A stretch of DNA of 41,545 bases from CAZHAC01 sp964383855 (lineage in GTDB: Bacteria; Chloroflexota; Dormibacteria; Dormibacterales; Dormibacteraceae): contig CAYLIP010000019.1 in the NCBI GenBank assembly GCA_964383855.1, forward strand, positions 1 through 41,545. Direction: 5' to 3'. Made by a program: the position numbers and the translations under genes. Under the pieces are notes generated by a model. That model was given only the letters and a program-made list of their open reading frames with translations. It did no database searches and was not told where the DNA came from. Below, in pieces: positions 16,180-23,582 of the stretch. The number at the start of each line of letters is the position of its first letter. The first letter of the stretch is position 1.

Positions 16180-16423
16180 GAAGGGCGGCGGTTCCACTCG
16201 CAACGGGCGCGACTCCAACGCGCAGCGGCTCGGGGTGAAGGTTTACGGCGGCCAGCTGGTCACGGCAGGGGCGATCATCGTGCGTCAGCGCGGAAGCAAC
16301 ATCACCCCTGGCGCCGGCGTCGGCGAGGGCCGCGACCACACGCTCTTCGCGCTGCGCGACGGCCACGTCACCTACGAGCGCGTTGGCAAGGATGGCCGGC
16401 GCGTCTCAGTCCAGACCGCCTAG
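16169..16423 (+). CDS. rpmA: 50S ribosomal protein L27
   Basis: The 84-residue protein begins MAHKKGGGSTRNGRDS, the conserved flexible N-terminus that reaches the peptidyl transferase centre. It has no cleavable extension like that of Firmicutes. GAGGGAGAGG lies just before the ATG. The gene overlaps rplU by 11 bases and the obgE start lies inside its 3' end. The order rplU-rpmA-obgE is widely conserved. Confidence 0.97.
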   Translation: MAHKKGGGSTRNGRDSNAQRLGVKVYGGQLVTAGAIIVRQRGSNITPGAGVGEGRDHTLFALRDGHVTYERVGKDGRRVSVQTA

Positions 16424-17675
16424 ACCCGGCTCCCTGGTCGACTCGGCGCGCATAGCGGTGCGCGCCGGGCGGGGCGGCCGGGGGGCGGCCTCCTTCAGGC
16501 GCGAGCCTTTCGTGCCGCGCGGGGGTCCCGATGGCGGAGACGGGGGCCGCGGAGGCTCGGTGGTGATCGCCGCCACACCTCATCTCTCCTCCCTTCACGA
16601 GTACCTCTCCCAGCGCTCGTTCAAGGCCGGCGACGGTGAGCCCGGGGCCAAGGCTCGCAAGGAGGGGGCGGGCGGCGACGACATGCGGCTCGAGGTCCCG
16701 GTCGGAACATTGGTCTACGACGACGCCAGCGGTGCCCTGCTGGCCGATCTCGACCGGCCCGGCGAATCGGTGGTGGTGGCCCGCGGCGGCGCCGGCGGCC
16801 GAGGCAACATCCACTTCAAGTCGTCGGTCAACCGGGCGCCCGACTACGCTGAGCCGGGCCGCCCCGGCGAGGAGCGGCAGCTGCGCCTCGAGCTCAAGCT
16901 GATCGCCGACGCCGGTCTCGTGGGTGCTCCCAACGCGGGCAAGTCGTCGCTCCTGGCCGCGATCTCGGCCGCGCGCCCCAAGGTCGGCGACTACCCGTTC
17001 ACCACGCTCGACCCCGAGCTCGGCGTGGCCCAGACCGAGCGGGGCGACCGGGTCGTCGTGGCCGACATTCCGGGGCTGATCGAGGGCGCCGCCTCGGGCG
17101 CCGGGCTCGGCCTGCGCTTCCTTCGCCACGTGGAGCGAACCCGGGTCCTGGTCTACGTCGTGGACGGGGCGGCGGCCGACCCCTGGGGCGACCTGGCGGC
17201 GGTCGAGCGGGAGCTGGCCGCCTACTCCCGCGAGCTGGCCGAGCGCCCCTCCCTGGTCGTGGTCAACAAGCTCGACCTGGAGGCGGCGCGCCGGCTTCAG
17301 GAATCGTCACCGAGGCAGGCGATGTGGGTTTCGGCCAGAACGGGTGAGGGCGTGCCCGAGCTGGTGGCCGCGATCCACCAGCGGGTGGCGGAGGCTCCCC
17401 CCGTGGAGAGGGCGGAGGCGGTGGCCGTGCAGCATCTGCGACCACGGCGCCGGGCGGCCCCGCCGGTCGTGAGGCGCCGGCCGTGGGGCTTCGAGGTGAG
17501 CGGCGAGGCGGTCGAGCGGCTGCTCGAGAAGGTCGACTTCGAGAGCCAGCGCTCCTTCGACTGGTTCCAGGTGCAGCTCGACCGCAGCGGGGTTTCGGCG
17601 GCCCTCGTGGAGGCTGGCGTGGAGCCCGGCGACACCGTCCGGATCGGCGAGCTCGAGTTCGAGTACCAGCCGTGA
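16392..17675 (+). CDS. obgE: GTPase Obg (ribosome assembly, stress control)
   Basis: The protein has 427 residues in three domains. The glycine-rich Obg fold (about 15-170) contains RRGGPDGGDGGRGG-type turns. The G domain has the P-loop GAPNAGKSS, switch I DYPFTTLDPELG, switch II DIPGLIEGA and NKLD. A C-terminal OCT domain (about 350-425) contains RRRPWGFEVSGEAVERLLEKVDF; an OCT domain is typical of Gram-positive-type and Chloroflexota Obg. ATG 16392 was taken over a TTG at 16383. Both overlap rpmA. The stop overlaps nadD by GTGA. Obg binds the 50S subunit during maturation. Confidence 0.96.
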   Translation: MAGASQSRPPRPGSLVDSARIAVRAGRGGRGAASFRREPFVPRGGPDGGDGGRGGSVVIAATPHLSSLHEYLSQRSFKAGDGEPGAKARKEGAGGDDMRLEVPVGTLVYDDASGALLADLDRPGESVVVARGGAGGRGNIHFKSSVNRAPDYAEPGRPGEERQLRLELKLIADAGLVGAPNAGKSSLLAAISAARPKVGDYPFTTLDPELGVAQTERGDRVVVADIPGLIEGAASGAGLGLRFLRHVERTRVLVYVVDGAAADPWGDLAAVERELAAYSRELAERPSLVVVNKLDLEAARRLQESSPRQAMWVSARTGEGVPELVAAIHQRVAEAPPVERAEAVAVQHLRPRRRAAPPVVRRRPWGFEVSGEAVERLLEKVDFESQRSFDWFQVQLDRSGVSAALVEAGVEPGDTVRIGELEFEYQP

Positions 17676-18283
17676 CCCGGCGGGTCGGGATACTCGGTGG
17701 AACCTTCGATCCGATTCACCTCGGGCACCTTGCCGCCGCCCGCGCCGCCATCCGGTGCGCCGGCCTCGACGAGCTTCTACTGATCCCGTCGGGAATCCCA
17801 CCGCATCGGGAGGCGGCGACCGCCTCCGCCGCCGACCGCCTGGCGATGGTCCGGCTCGCCGCCGGGCGGGAGCCGCGGATGACGGTCTCGGACATGGAGG
17901 CCTCGCGGGCCGGGCCCTCGTACACCGTGGACACGCTGCGCGAGCTGCACGGGCGCCAGCCCGAGGCCGAGCTCTACCTGGTGCTGGGCTGGGACGCGGC
18001 CCGCGACCTCCGCAGCTGGCGGTCGCCGGACGAGGTGGTGCGGCTGGCCCGGCTGGTCGTGATCACGCGGCCTGGGCTGCCGGCGCCGGGGCCGGACGAT
18101 CTTCGCGCCGTCGGGGTCGACGCCGAGCGCACCCTCCTCTGCCGCGAGCCGACGCCCGACATCGAGGCCACCGAGATCCGCCGCGCCCTCGCCGGCGGCC
18201 GGCCCTTCGATGGCGTGGTGGCGCCGGAGGTGGCCGCCTACATCGTCGAGCACAGGCTTTACCGGGCAACCGGACGGGCATAA
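17672..18283 (+). CDS. nadD: Nicotinate-nucleotide adenylyltransferase
   Basis: The 203-residue enzyme adenylates nicotinate mononucleotide in NAD synthesis. RRVGILGGTFDPIHLGHL carries the nucleotidyltransferase GxFDPxHxGH signature near residue 10, and IEATEIRRALAGG carries the ISSTxIR-type signature near the end. GTG at 17672 overlaps the obgE stop. The spacing to rsfS is 26 bases. Grouping obgE, nadD and rsfS is common in Gram-positive and related bacteria. Confidence 0.95.
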   Translation: MTRRVGILGGTFDPIHLGHLAAARAAIRCAGLDELLLIPSGIPPHREAATASAADRLAMVRLAAGREPRMTVSDMEASRAGPSYTVDTLRELHGRQPEAELYLVLGWDAARDLRSWRSPDEVVRLARLVVITRPGLPAPGPDDLRAVGVDAERTLLCREPTPDIEATEIRRALAGGRPFDGVVAPEVAAYIVEHRLYRATGRA

Positions 18284-18309
18284 TCGACAGACCGTTGTCC
18301 AACCAGAGA

Positions 18310-18660
18310 ATGTCCCCCCGGGCCCTCGCCGACCTCTTGCTGGCGGTCGCCGAGGACAAGAAGGCCTGGGAACCGGTCCTGCTCGATGTCCATGGCAAGA
18401 CCACCGTCGCCGACTACTTCGTGATCTGCGAGGGTGACACCGACCGCCAGGTCCGCGCCATCGCCGACGCCATGATCGAGGGCGCGCGCGAGCGCGGCGT
18501 GCGGCCCCTTCGAGTTGATGGCTACGACGACGCGACGTGGGTGCTGCTCGACTTCGATGCCGTGGTCGCGCACGTCTTCCTGCCCGGCGAGCGCTCCTAC
18601 TACGACCTCGAGTCGCTCTGGTCGGCGGCCGCCAAGGGCCGCGCCGCGGAGGCCGGTTAG
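18310..18660 (+). CDS. rsfS: Ribosomal silencing factor RsfS
   Basis: The 116-residue protein matches the RsfS/DUF143 family: DKKAWEPVLLDVHGKTTVADYFVICEGDTDRQVRAIADAM is split by no gap and is followed by VRPLRVDGYDDATWVLLDFDAVVAHVFLP. RsfS binds L14 on the 50S subunit and blocks subunit joining when nutrients are short. ATG 18310 has AGAGA upstream. A TTG at 18295 is an alternative, with CATAAT ten bases before it. Confidence 0.94.
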   Translation: MSPRALADLLLAVAEDKKAWEPVLLDVHGKTTVADYFVICEGDTDRQVRAIADAMIEGARERGVRPLRVDGYDDATWVLLDFDAVVAHVFLPGERSYYDLESLWSAAAKGRAAEAG

Positions 18661-18729
18661 CAGCTCACCGAGTTGCTTACCTGCGCCCGGGGCGCAAGAA
18701 TAGGTGGCGTCCATCGGTCGGATTATTGA

Positions 18730-18763
18730 TAGGATTGCCATCAGATGTTTGCGACGTCGGAGG
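18730..18763 (+). promoter_or_regulatory. Promoter -10 and strong Shine-Dalgarno of the CheY-like gene
   Basis: The 110 bases after rsfS contain an AT-rich stretch with TAGGAT (18730-18735). GGAGG at 18759-18763 lies seven bases before the TTG start at 18771 and decides that start. A second weak pair, TTGCTT and AAGAAT with a 17-base spacer, lies at 18673-18701, and its spacer contains the inverted repeat GCGCC/GGCGC. Confidence 0.35.
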
Positions 18764-18770
18764 TGCGGGT

Positions 18771-19148
18771 TTGAACGACGAGGTCAATGTTCTCTTCATC
18801 GAGGACGACCCCACTGTGGCCCAGATGTACAAGCTCAAGCTGGAGCTGGACGGCTACCACGTCGACATGGCCAAGGACGGTGAGGAAGGACTCAAGTTCG
18901 CCCACGACCTGAAGCCGGACATCATCTTTCTCGACATCCGCCTGCCCAAGATGGACGGGTTCGCCGTGCTCGAGCAGCTGCGCTCCGCCGACGACACCCG
19001 CCACATTCCGGTCGTGATCCTCTCCAACTACGGTGAGCGCGAGCTGGTCGAGCGCGGCCTCAAGCTTGGAGCCCTCGAATACCTCATCAAGAGCCAGACC
19101 ACGCCGGCGAACCTTTCGCGTGGCGTCGAGGGCTGGTTGAAGGAGTAG
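18771..19148 (+). CDS. Single-domain response regulator (CheY-like)
   Basis: The 125-residue protein is only a receiver domain. It has the acidic residues E11/D12/D13, phosphoacceptor D55 in IIFLDIRLPKMDG, the serine of VILSN and the lysine of YLIKSQ. There is no output domain. TTG at 18771 is supported by an ideal GGAGG. It is followed three bases later by an HspR-like MerR gene, so the two are co-transcribed. Such orphan receivers often act through protein partners. A histidine kinase partner is not in this neighbourhood. Confidence 0.9.
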   Translation: MNDEVNVLFIEDDPTVAQMYKLKLELDGYHVDMAKDGEEGLKFAHDLKPDIIFLDIRLPKMDGFAVLEQLRSADDTRHIPVVILSNYGERELVERGLKLGALEYLIKSQTTPANLSRGVEGWLKE

Positions 19149-19151
19149 GGG

Positions 19152-19493
19152 ATGGCCCGCGCCCGCGGTTCCCTGCAGCCTGGATTCGATCTCGACAAGC
19201 CGCTCTACACGATCAGCGTGGCCTCCGAGATCCTGGAGACCCACCCTCGCACGCTGATGCTGTACGAGGACGTCGGCCTGATCGAACCTTTCCGGACCAC
19301 GACCAACCGCCGCCGCTACTCGCAGCGCGACATCCGCAAACTGCAGGTGATCCAGCACCTGACCCGCGAGAAGGGCGTCAACCTGGCCGGCGTGCGTCAT
19401 ATCCTCTCGCTCTTCGAGGCGATGAAAAAGCGCGGCCTGGAGCCGCCGGCCGACCTCCGCGAGGTCTTCGACCGCTACGCCGAGATCATCTAG
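19152..19493 (+). CDS. MerR-family regulator, HspR-like
   Basis: The 113-residue protein has a MerR winged helix-turn-helix (about 18-85): YTISVASEILETHPRTLMLYEDVGL, then NRRRYSQRDIRKLQVIQHL and KGVNLAGVRHIL. The motif ISVA...HP-x-TL...Y-x-x-x-GL and the GVNLAGV helix are characteristic of HspR, the repressor of dnaK/clpB-type genes. No cysteine effector domain follows, so it is not a metal sensor. No chaperone gene or HAIR-type operator is visible in the window, so its target here is unknown. ATG 19152 lies after GGAGTAGGGG. Confidence 0.85.
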   Translation: MARARGSLQPGFDLDKPLYTISVASEILETHPRTLMLYEDVGLIEPFRTTTNRRRYSQRDIRKLQVIQHLTREKGVNLAGVRHILSLFEAMKKRGLEPPADLREVFDRYAEII

Positions 19494-19520
19494 CCCTCCC
19501 GGCCGGAGCCATGTGACGGG

Positions 19521-19551
19521 TTGACCTGTTCGCGCAGGGCGGGGGTAGAAT
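19521..19551 (+). promoter_or_regulatory. Promoter of the glycosyltransferase leader
   Basis: TTGACC and TAGAAT each match five of six consensus bases, with a spacer of 19. Transcription from it would start near 19558, about 100 bases before the glycosyltransferase GTG. Confidence 0.5.
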
Positions 19552-19583
19552 GGCCGATAGCCTCGCTTCGGGGTTTTCCCTTA

Positions 19584-19645
19584 ACCCTCCCTCCTTTCTT
19601 GAGGGTCCCTTGTCCATTCGGCAAGGGACCTTCTCTGTTGTATCT
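19584..19645 (+). terminator. Terminator/antiterminator-like hairpins before the glycosyltransferase
   Basis: A 12-bp stem (GAGGGTCCCTTG at 19601-19612 with CAAGGGACCTTC at 19622-19633, one G-U pair) has a nine-base loop and is followed by T-rich TCTGTTGTATCT. ACCCTC at 19584-19589 can pair instead with GAGGGT at 19601-19606, breaking the first stem. An earlier smaller hairpin (19558-19574) runs into TTTT and may end the upstream operon. The arrangement looks like a regulated leader, but the ligand or factor is unknown. Confidence 0.5.
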
Positions 19646-19656
19646 ACGATCTCGAC

Positions 19657-20742
19657 GTGCCCACATTCGCGGTTGATCTGACCGCCTGCTGGCGGCCGCG
19701 GGTGGGGATGGTGACGCTTTCGCTCGAGCTGACACGCGCACTGCTGGCCCAGGCCGGCAGCCAGGAATGGGTGCTCCTGGGCAGCCGTGAGCGAATAGAG
19801 GGCCTGGACGCTCCCTTCATGCTCTCGCCACACCGCCACGAGGTGCTCAACAAGCTGCTCTGGATGCCGGTAGTCGAGCGATCCCTGGGCGCCGACGCCA
19901 TCCTCTACCCCTACTGGCCGAGCCCGCCCCGCCGGCAGCGCGGTGCGCCGCCGGCGGTCGTCTTCGTCCACGACCTGGCGTTCCGGTTCTTCGCAGAGGG
20001 CGTCCCCTGGCAGCAGAAGCTCTATCTCGGGCTGCTGCTCCCGCGCTCGCTGCCCTCGGCGGCGGCCGTCGTGGTGCCCTCTGAGGCCACCCGCCGGGAC
20101 CTCCTCCAGGCCTATCCCGCCATCCGGCCCGAGCGGGTGCACGTGGTGCCGGAGGGCGCCGGGCATCTCGGCGCCGAAGCGTCGGCCCTGCCCGCCGGCC
20201 TTCGAACCGGTGGCTTCCTTCTCAGCGTCGCCACCGTCGAGCCGCGCAAGAACCTGGTGCGGCTGCTCGAGGCCTACCGGCAGGTCCGGGCCGGCCTCTC
20301 GGAGCCGCCCGACCTGGTGCTGGTCGGCGCCATCCCCTACTGGGCCGACCGGCGGGCGGTCACCCTGCTGCGCGAGACGCCCGGCGTCCGGCAGCTCGGC
20401 CACGTTGACGACCCGACGCTGCTGGCGCTCTACCGGGGGGCGCTGGCGCTGGCCTTTCCAAGCCTTTACGAGGGCTTCGGACTTCCCCTGCTGGAGGCGA
20501 TGGGGGAGGGGCTGCCGGCGCTGATCGGCGGAGGCGGGGCGCTGTCCGAGCTGGCCGGCGGCGCCGCGGTCGAGGTCGATCCGCTCGACACCGAGGCGAT
20601 CGCGGCCGGCCTGAGCCGCCTGGTCGAGGATGCCGGCCTGCGCCGGCGGCTGGGCGGTCGGGGGCGCGAGCGGGCGGCGGCATACACATGGGAGCGGGCG
20701 GCCGGGAACGTGCTGGGAATACTGCGCAGCGTCGCCGAGTAG
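19657..20742 (+). CDS. GT4-type glycosyltransferase
   Basis: The 361-residue GT-B enzyme is of glycosyltransferase family 4. The N-terminal half includes VDLTACWRPRVGMVTLSLEL, a GxG-type acceptor loop, and VVFVHDLAFRFF. The C-terminal nucleotide-sugar half has LSVATVEPRKNLVRLLEAY and the EGFGLPLLEAMGEGLP motif (E-x7-E). The GTG at 19657 has TACGAT six bases upstream, so a leaderless transcript is possible in addition to the long leader from 19558. Donor and acceptor are not identifiable. Its neighbours are sugar-oxidoreductase genes eleven bases downstream, suggesting synthesis or remodelling of a glycan. Confidence 0.88.
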   Translation: MPTFAVDLTACWRPRVGMVTLSLELTRALLAQAGSQEWVLLGSRERIEGLDAPFMLSPHRHEVLNKLLWMPVVERSLGADAILYPYWPSPPRRQRGAPPAVVFVHDLAFRFFAEGVPWQQKLYLGLLLPRSLPSAAAVVVPSEATRRDLLQAYPAIRPERVHVVPEGAGHLGAEASALPAGLRTGGFLLSVATVEPRKNLVRLLEAYRQVRAGLSEPPDLVLVGAIPYWADRRAVTLLRETPGVRQLGHVDDPTLLALYRGALALAFPSLYEGFGLPLLEAMGEGLPALIGGGGALSELAGGAAVEVDPLDTEAIAAGLSRLVEDAGLRRRLGGRGRERAAAYTWERAAGNVLGILRSVAE

Positions 20743-20752
20743 CATCGGCGAG

Positions 20753-22417
20753 ATGGCCGAGAGCCGAACGCTGCGCGTGCTGGCACTCCTCGACGCGGGC
20801 GGCAGCCACGGCTACGCCGGCCTGGCGGCGCCCGTCCTCCGCTACCTGGCTCGGTGCTCCGGGCTGACGGTCGAGGTGGGCGGCGCCATCGACGGCCAGG
20901 ACGTCGTCCTCTGCGCGCACGACGCGCCGCCCGACGCCGAGACCGCGCGCCGCCTGGCCGGGCTGGTGGCTCGCGGCGGCGGGGTGGTCGCGCTGCACGG
21001 CACGCTCGGCGCCTGGGCTCTGGACGAGCGCCTGTCGGCCCTGACCGGCTGGGCGCCGGGGGCCCCGGCGCCGGCCTCCGAGCTTCTCGTCAATCCCACC
21101 TCGCATCCATTCGGCGACCGGCTGGCCGAGGAGATGCGCGTTCGGGACCATCTCTACCTGTCGGATCCGCCCCCCGCCGACGCCGAGATCCTGCTGACGG
21201 CGCCCTGGCACTACAGCCGCCTCCCGGTCGCCTTCGCCTGCCGCCACCAGGCCGGCCGCGTGCTCCACATGGGGCTGGGTCATGGCGCCGAGGCCTGGGG
21301 GCATCCCGAGTTCGGCGCGCTGGTCCACCGGTCCCTGCGGCAGGCCGCCGGATTGAGCGCGGCGCCGGCCCTCGGCGTCGGGCTCTACGGCTACGGGGCG
21401 ATCGGGCGCGAGCACGCGTCCGCCGCGGGCGCTGTCGCCGGCTTCGAGCTGCGGGCCGTCTGCGACCGCGCCCCCCAGCGCCGTGACGAGGCGGCCGCGG
21501 CGTTCGCGGTCACCACCCACGCCGACGCCGACAGGATGCTGGCCGACCCCGCCGTCGACCTGGTCGTGGTCGGGGTGCCGCCGGTGGCGCACGCAGGCGC
21601 CGTGCTCGAGTGCCTGGCCGCGGGCAAGCACGTGGTCTGCGAGAAGCCGTTCGCGCTGCACGCTCGGGAATGCGACGAGATGATGGCCGCCGCCGAGCGC
21701 GCGGGCCGGGTGCTGACTGTCTACCAGAGCCGGCGCTGGGACCCGGACTTCGTCGCCCTGCGAGGCGCCGTCGAATCGGGCGCGATCGGGGATCTCTTCT
21801 ACATGGAGTCGTTCATCGGTGGCTTCTCCCACCCCTGCTCTTACTGGCACAGCCACGAGCCGATCTCGGGCGGGACCATCTTCGACTGGGGCTCGCACTA
21901 CTTCGACTGGATGCTGCAGCTCTTCCCGGGCGCCGTCCGCTCGGTGACGGCGAACGCCCAGAAGCGCGTCTGGCACGATGTCACCAACGCCGACCAGGTG
22001 CGGGTGGACGTGACCTTCGACGATGGCGCCCAGGCGACCTTTCTCCAGAGCGACATCGCGGCGGCGCTGAAGCCCAAGTGGTACCTGCTCGGCACCGGCG
22101 GGTCGATCACCGGCGACTGGCGCGAGGAGAGCGTGAAGTCGCGGGCCTGGACCGGCGACCTGGTCGAGGAGCGGCTGGCGCCGGCCGAGACGCCCGCGGT
22201 GGTCACCATCCACCGCCCGGCCGGCGACGGGGCCTCCCGGGAGATCCTGGCGCTCGCCCCCCGGCGGTCGCAGGGGTTCTACCGCAACCTGGGCGACCAC
22301 GTCCTGCTCGGCCAGCCGCTGGCGGTGCCCGCGGGGCAGGCCAGGCGCAACGTGCTTGTCATGGAGGCGGCCGCGCGCTCGATCGCCGGCGGCGCCGCCG
22401 TGGAGGTCTCCGAATAG
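20753..22417 (+). CDS. ThuA-like domain fused to Gfo/Idh/MocA oxidoreductase
   Basis: The protein has 554 residues. Residues 1-205 look like a ThuA-type class-I-glutamine-amidotransferase-like fold: VVALHGTLGAWAL, LLVNPTSHPFGD, then VAFACRHQAGRVLHMGLGHGAEAWGHPEF. From about 210 a Gfo/Idh/MocA dehydrogenase follows, with the NAD(P) loop GVGLYGYGAIGREHA, GKHVVCEKPFALHARE (catalytic Lys of EKP) and IFDWGSHYFDWMLQLFP. This family oxidises or epimerises sugars and cyclitols. The two domains are often neighbouring genes; here they are one chain. ATG 20753 follows the glycosyltransferase by ten bases. Substrate unknown. Confidence 0.85.
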   Translation: MAESRTLRVLALLDAGGSHGYAGLAAPVLRYLARCSGLTVEVGGAIDGQDVVLCAHDAPPDAETARRLAGLVARGGGVVALHGTLGAWALDERLSALTGWAPGAPAPASELLVNPTSHPFGDRLAEEMRVRDHLYLSDPPPADAEILLTAPWHYSRLPVAFACRHQAGRVLHMGLGHGAEAWGHPEFGALVHRSLRQAAGLSAAPALGVGLYGYGAIGREHASAAGAVAGFELRAVCDRAPQRRDEAAAAFAVTTHADADRMLADPAVDLVVVGVPPVAHAGAVLECLAAGKHVVCEKPFALHARECDEMMAAAERAGRVLTVYQSRRWDPDFVALRGAVESGAIGDLFYMESFIGGFSHPCSYWHSHEPISGGTIFDWGSHYFDWMLQLFPGAVRSVTANAQKRVWHDVTNADQVRVDVTFDDGAQATFLQSDIAAALKPKWYLLGTGGSITGDWREESVKSRAWTGDLVEERLAPAETPAVVTIHRPAGDGASREILALAPRRSQGFYRNLGDHVLLGQPLAVPAGQARRNVLVMEAAARSIAGGAAVEVSE

Positions 22418-23319
22418 AGCGCATCGGCTGGGGAGTACTCGGCGCTGCCTGGATCGCCGGTCGCGCGGTCCTTCCCGCCATCCGCGCCTCTCGCAACGGA
22501 CGGCTGGTCGCCATCGCGAGCCGGGACCGCGCTCGGGCCGGCCGCCTTTCCGCCGAGCACGGCATCGGCCGGGTCCACGCCGCCTATGCGGACGTGCTCG
22601 CCGATCCCGAGGTCGACGCCGTCTACGTGCCCCTGGTCAACAGCCTGCACGCGGAGTGGACGGAGAGGGCGCTGGGCGCCGGCAAGCATGTGCTCTGCGA
22701 AAAGCCGCTCGCCATGAACGCGCAGGAGGCGGAACGGATGGCGGCGGCGGCGGCGGCGGCCGGACGCCTGCTCATGGAGGCCCTCATGTACCGCTTTCAC
22801 CCCCGCCTGAGGGACCAGGTGGAGAGGGCGAGGAGACGCCGCATCCTGCATGTTTCGGCCTGGTTCGGCTTTCCGCTCCAGGCGCCCGGCAGCTACCGGC
22901 TGCGGCCGGAGCTGGGCGGAGGCGCCCTCATGGACGTGGGGTCCTACAGCCTTTCCGCCTGCCGGTGGCTGCTCGGGGAGCCAGAGGCCTTCGGCGCCGT
23001 CGCCCACCGGGGCCCCGACGGCGTCGACATGACGGTCGGGGCAGCACTCGGCTTCCCGGGCGGCCAGACCGGGTTTGCCTGGGGCTCGTTCGAGTCGCCC
23101 GAGCACCAGGCGCTGGAGATCGTGCTCGAGGACCGGGCTCTGCGCATCGAGAGGCCCTTCACGGCCTGGCGCGACCCCGAAGACCCCTACCAGGTGATGG
23201 TCGAGGAGTTCGCCGACGCCGTGATCGAGGGGCGGCGGGCGCCGCTGCCGCTCGACGACTCGATCGCCAACCTCCGGCTGATCGACCGGGTGCGCGCCGA
23301 GGCAGAATGGGCGTCATGA
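22414..23319 (+). CDS. Gfo/Idh/MocA oxidoreductase with apparent AUA start
   Basis: The 301-residue dehydrogenase has the nucleotide loop GWGVLGAAWIAGRAVLPAI near its N-terminus, GKHVLCEKPLAMNAQEAERM with the EKP lysine, LMEALMYRFHPR and GGALMDVGSYSLSACRWLLGEP. The frame has no ATG, GTG or TTG close enough to include the Rossmann loop. The nearest upstream one is a GTG over 110 codons away. An ATA at 22414 overlaps the preceding TAG and has GGAGG exactly seven bases upstream, so I take it as the start. A sequencing error turning ATG into ATA is the main alternative. ATGA at 23316 couples the next small gene. Confidence 0.8.
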   Translation: MERIGWGVLGAAWIAGRAVLPAIRASRNGRLVAIASRDRARAGRLSAEHGIGRVHAAYADVLADPEVDAVYVPLVNSLHAEWTERALGAGKHVLCEKPLAMNAQEAERMAAAAAAAGRLLMEALMYRFHPRLRDQVERARRRRILHVSAWFGFPLQAPGSYRLRPELGGGALMDVGSYSLSACRWLLGEPEAFGAVAHRGPDGVDMTVGAALGFPGGQTGFAWGSFESPEHQALEIVLEDRALRIERPFTAWRDPEDPYQVMVEEFADAVIEGRRAPLPLDDSIANLRLIDRVRAEAEWAS

Positions 23320-23567
23320 GCCAGGCAGACGAGGCGTGGAGCCGGTTTCGCGGCGAGGTCGAGGGGCTGGCGCGCGGCCTGCGCAGCCAGGCCGACCTCG
23401 ATGAGCTGAGGCGGGCCGGCGATGCCGTCCTGGAGTCGGTCAACCGGGTCGTCCAGGATCCCGAGCTGCGCGAGGGCACCCGCCGCGCGGCGCGCACGTT
23501 CGGCGACGCGCTGGCCGCCACCCTGAACCAGGTCGCCGACGCCATCCGCTCGCCCAGGAAGCCCTAG
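23316..23567 (+). CDS. Small helical protein of unknown function
   Basis: The 83-residue protein is rich in Ala, Arg, Glu and Asp and predicted almost wholly helical, with segments such as LRSQADLDELRRAGDAV and LREGTRRAARTFGDAL. It starts with the ATG overlapping the TGA of the preceding dehydrogenase. An ATG three codons earlier is possible. It has no membrane helix or cysteines. Tight coupling suggests a role with the sugar enzymes, but I do not recognise the family. Confidence 0.65.
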   Translation: MSQADEAWSRFRGEVEGLARGLRSQADLDELRRAGDAVLESVNRVVQDPELREGTRRAARTFGDALAATLNQVADAIRSPRKP

Positions 23568-23582
23568 CCCCCGACCGGCCGG

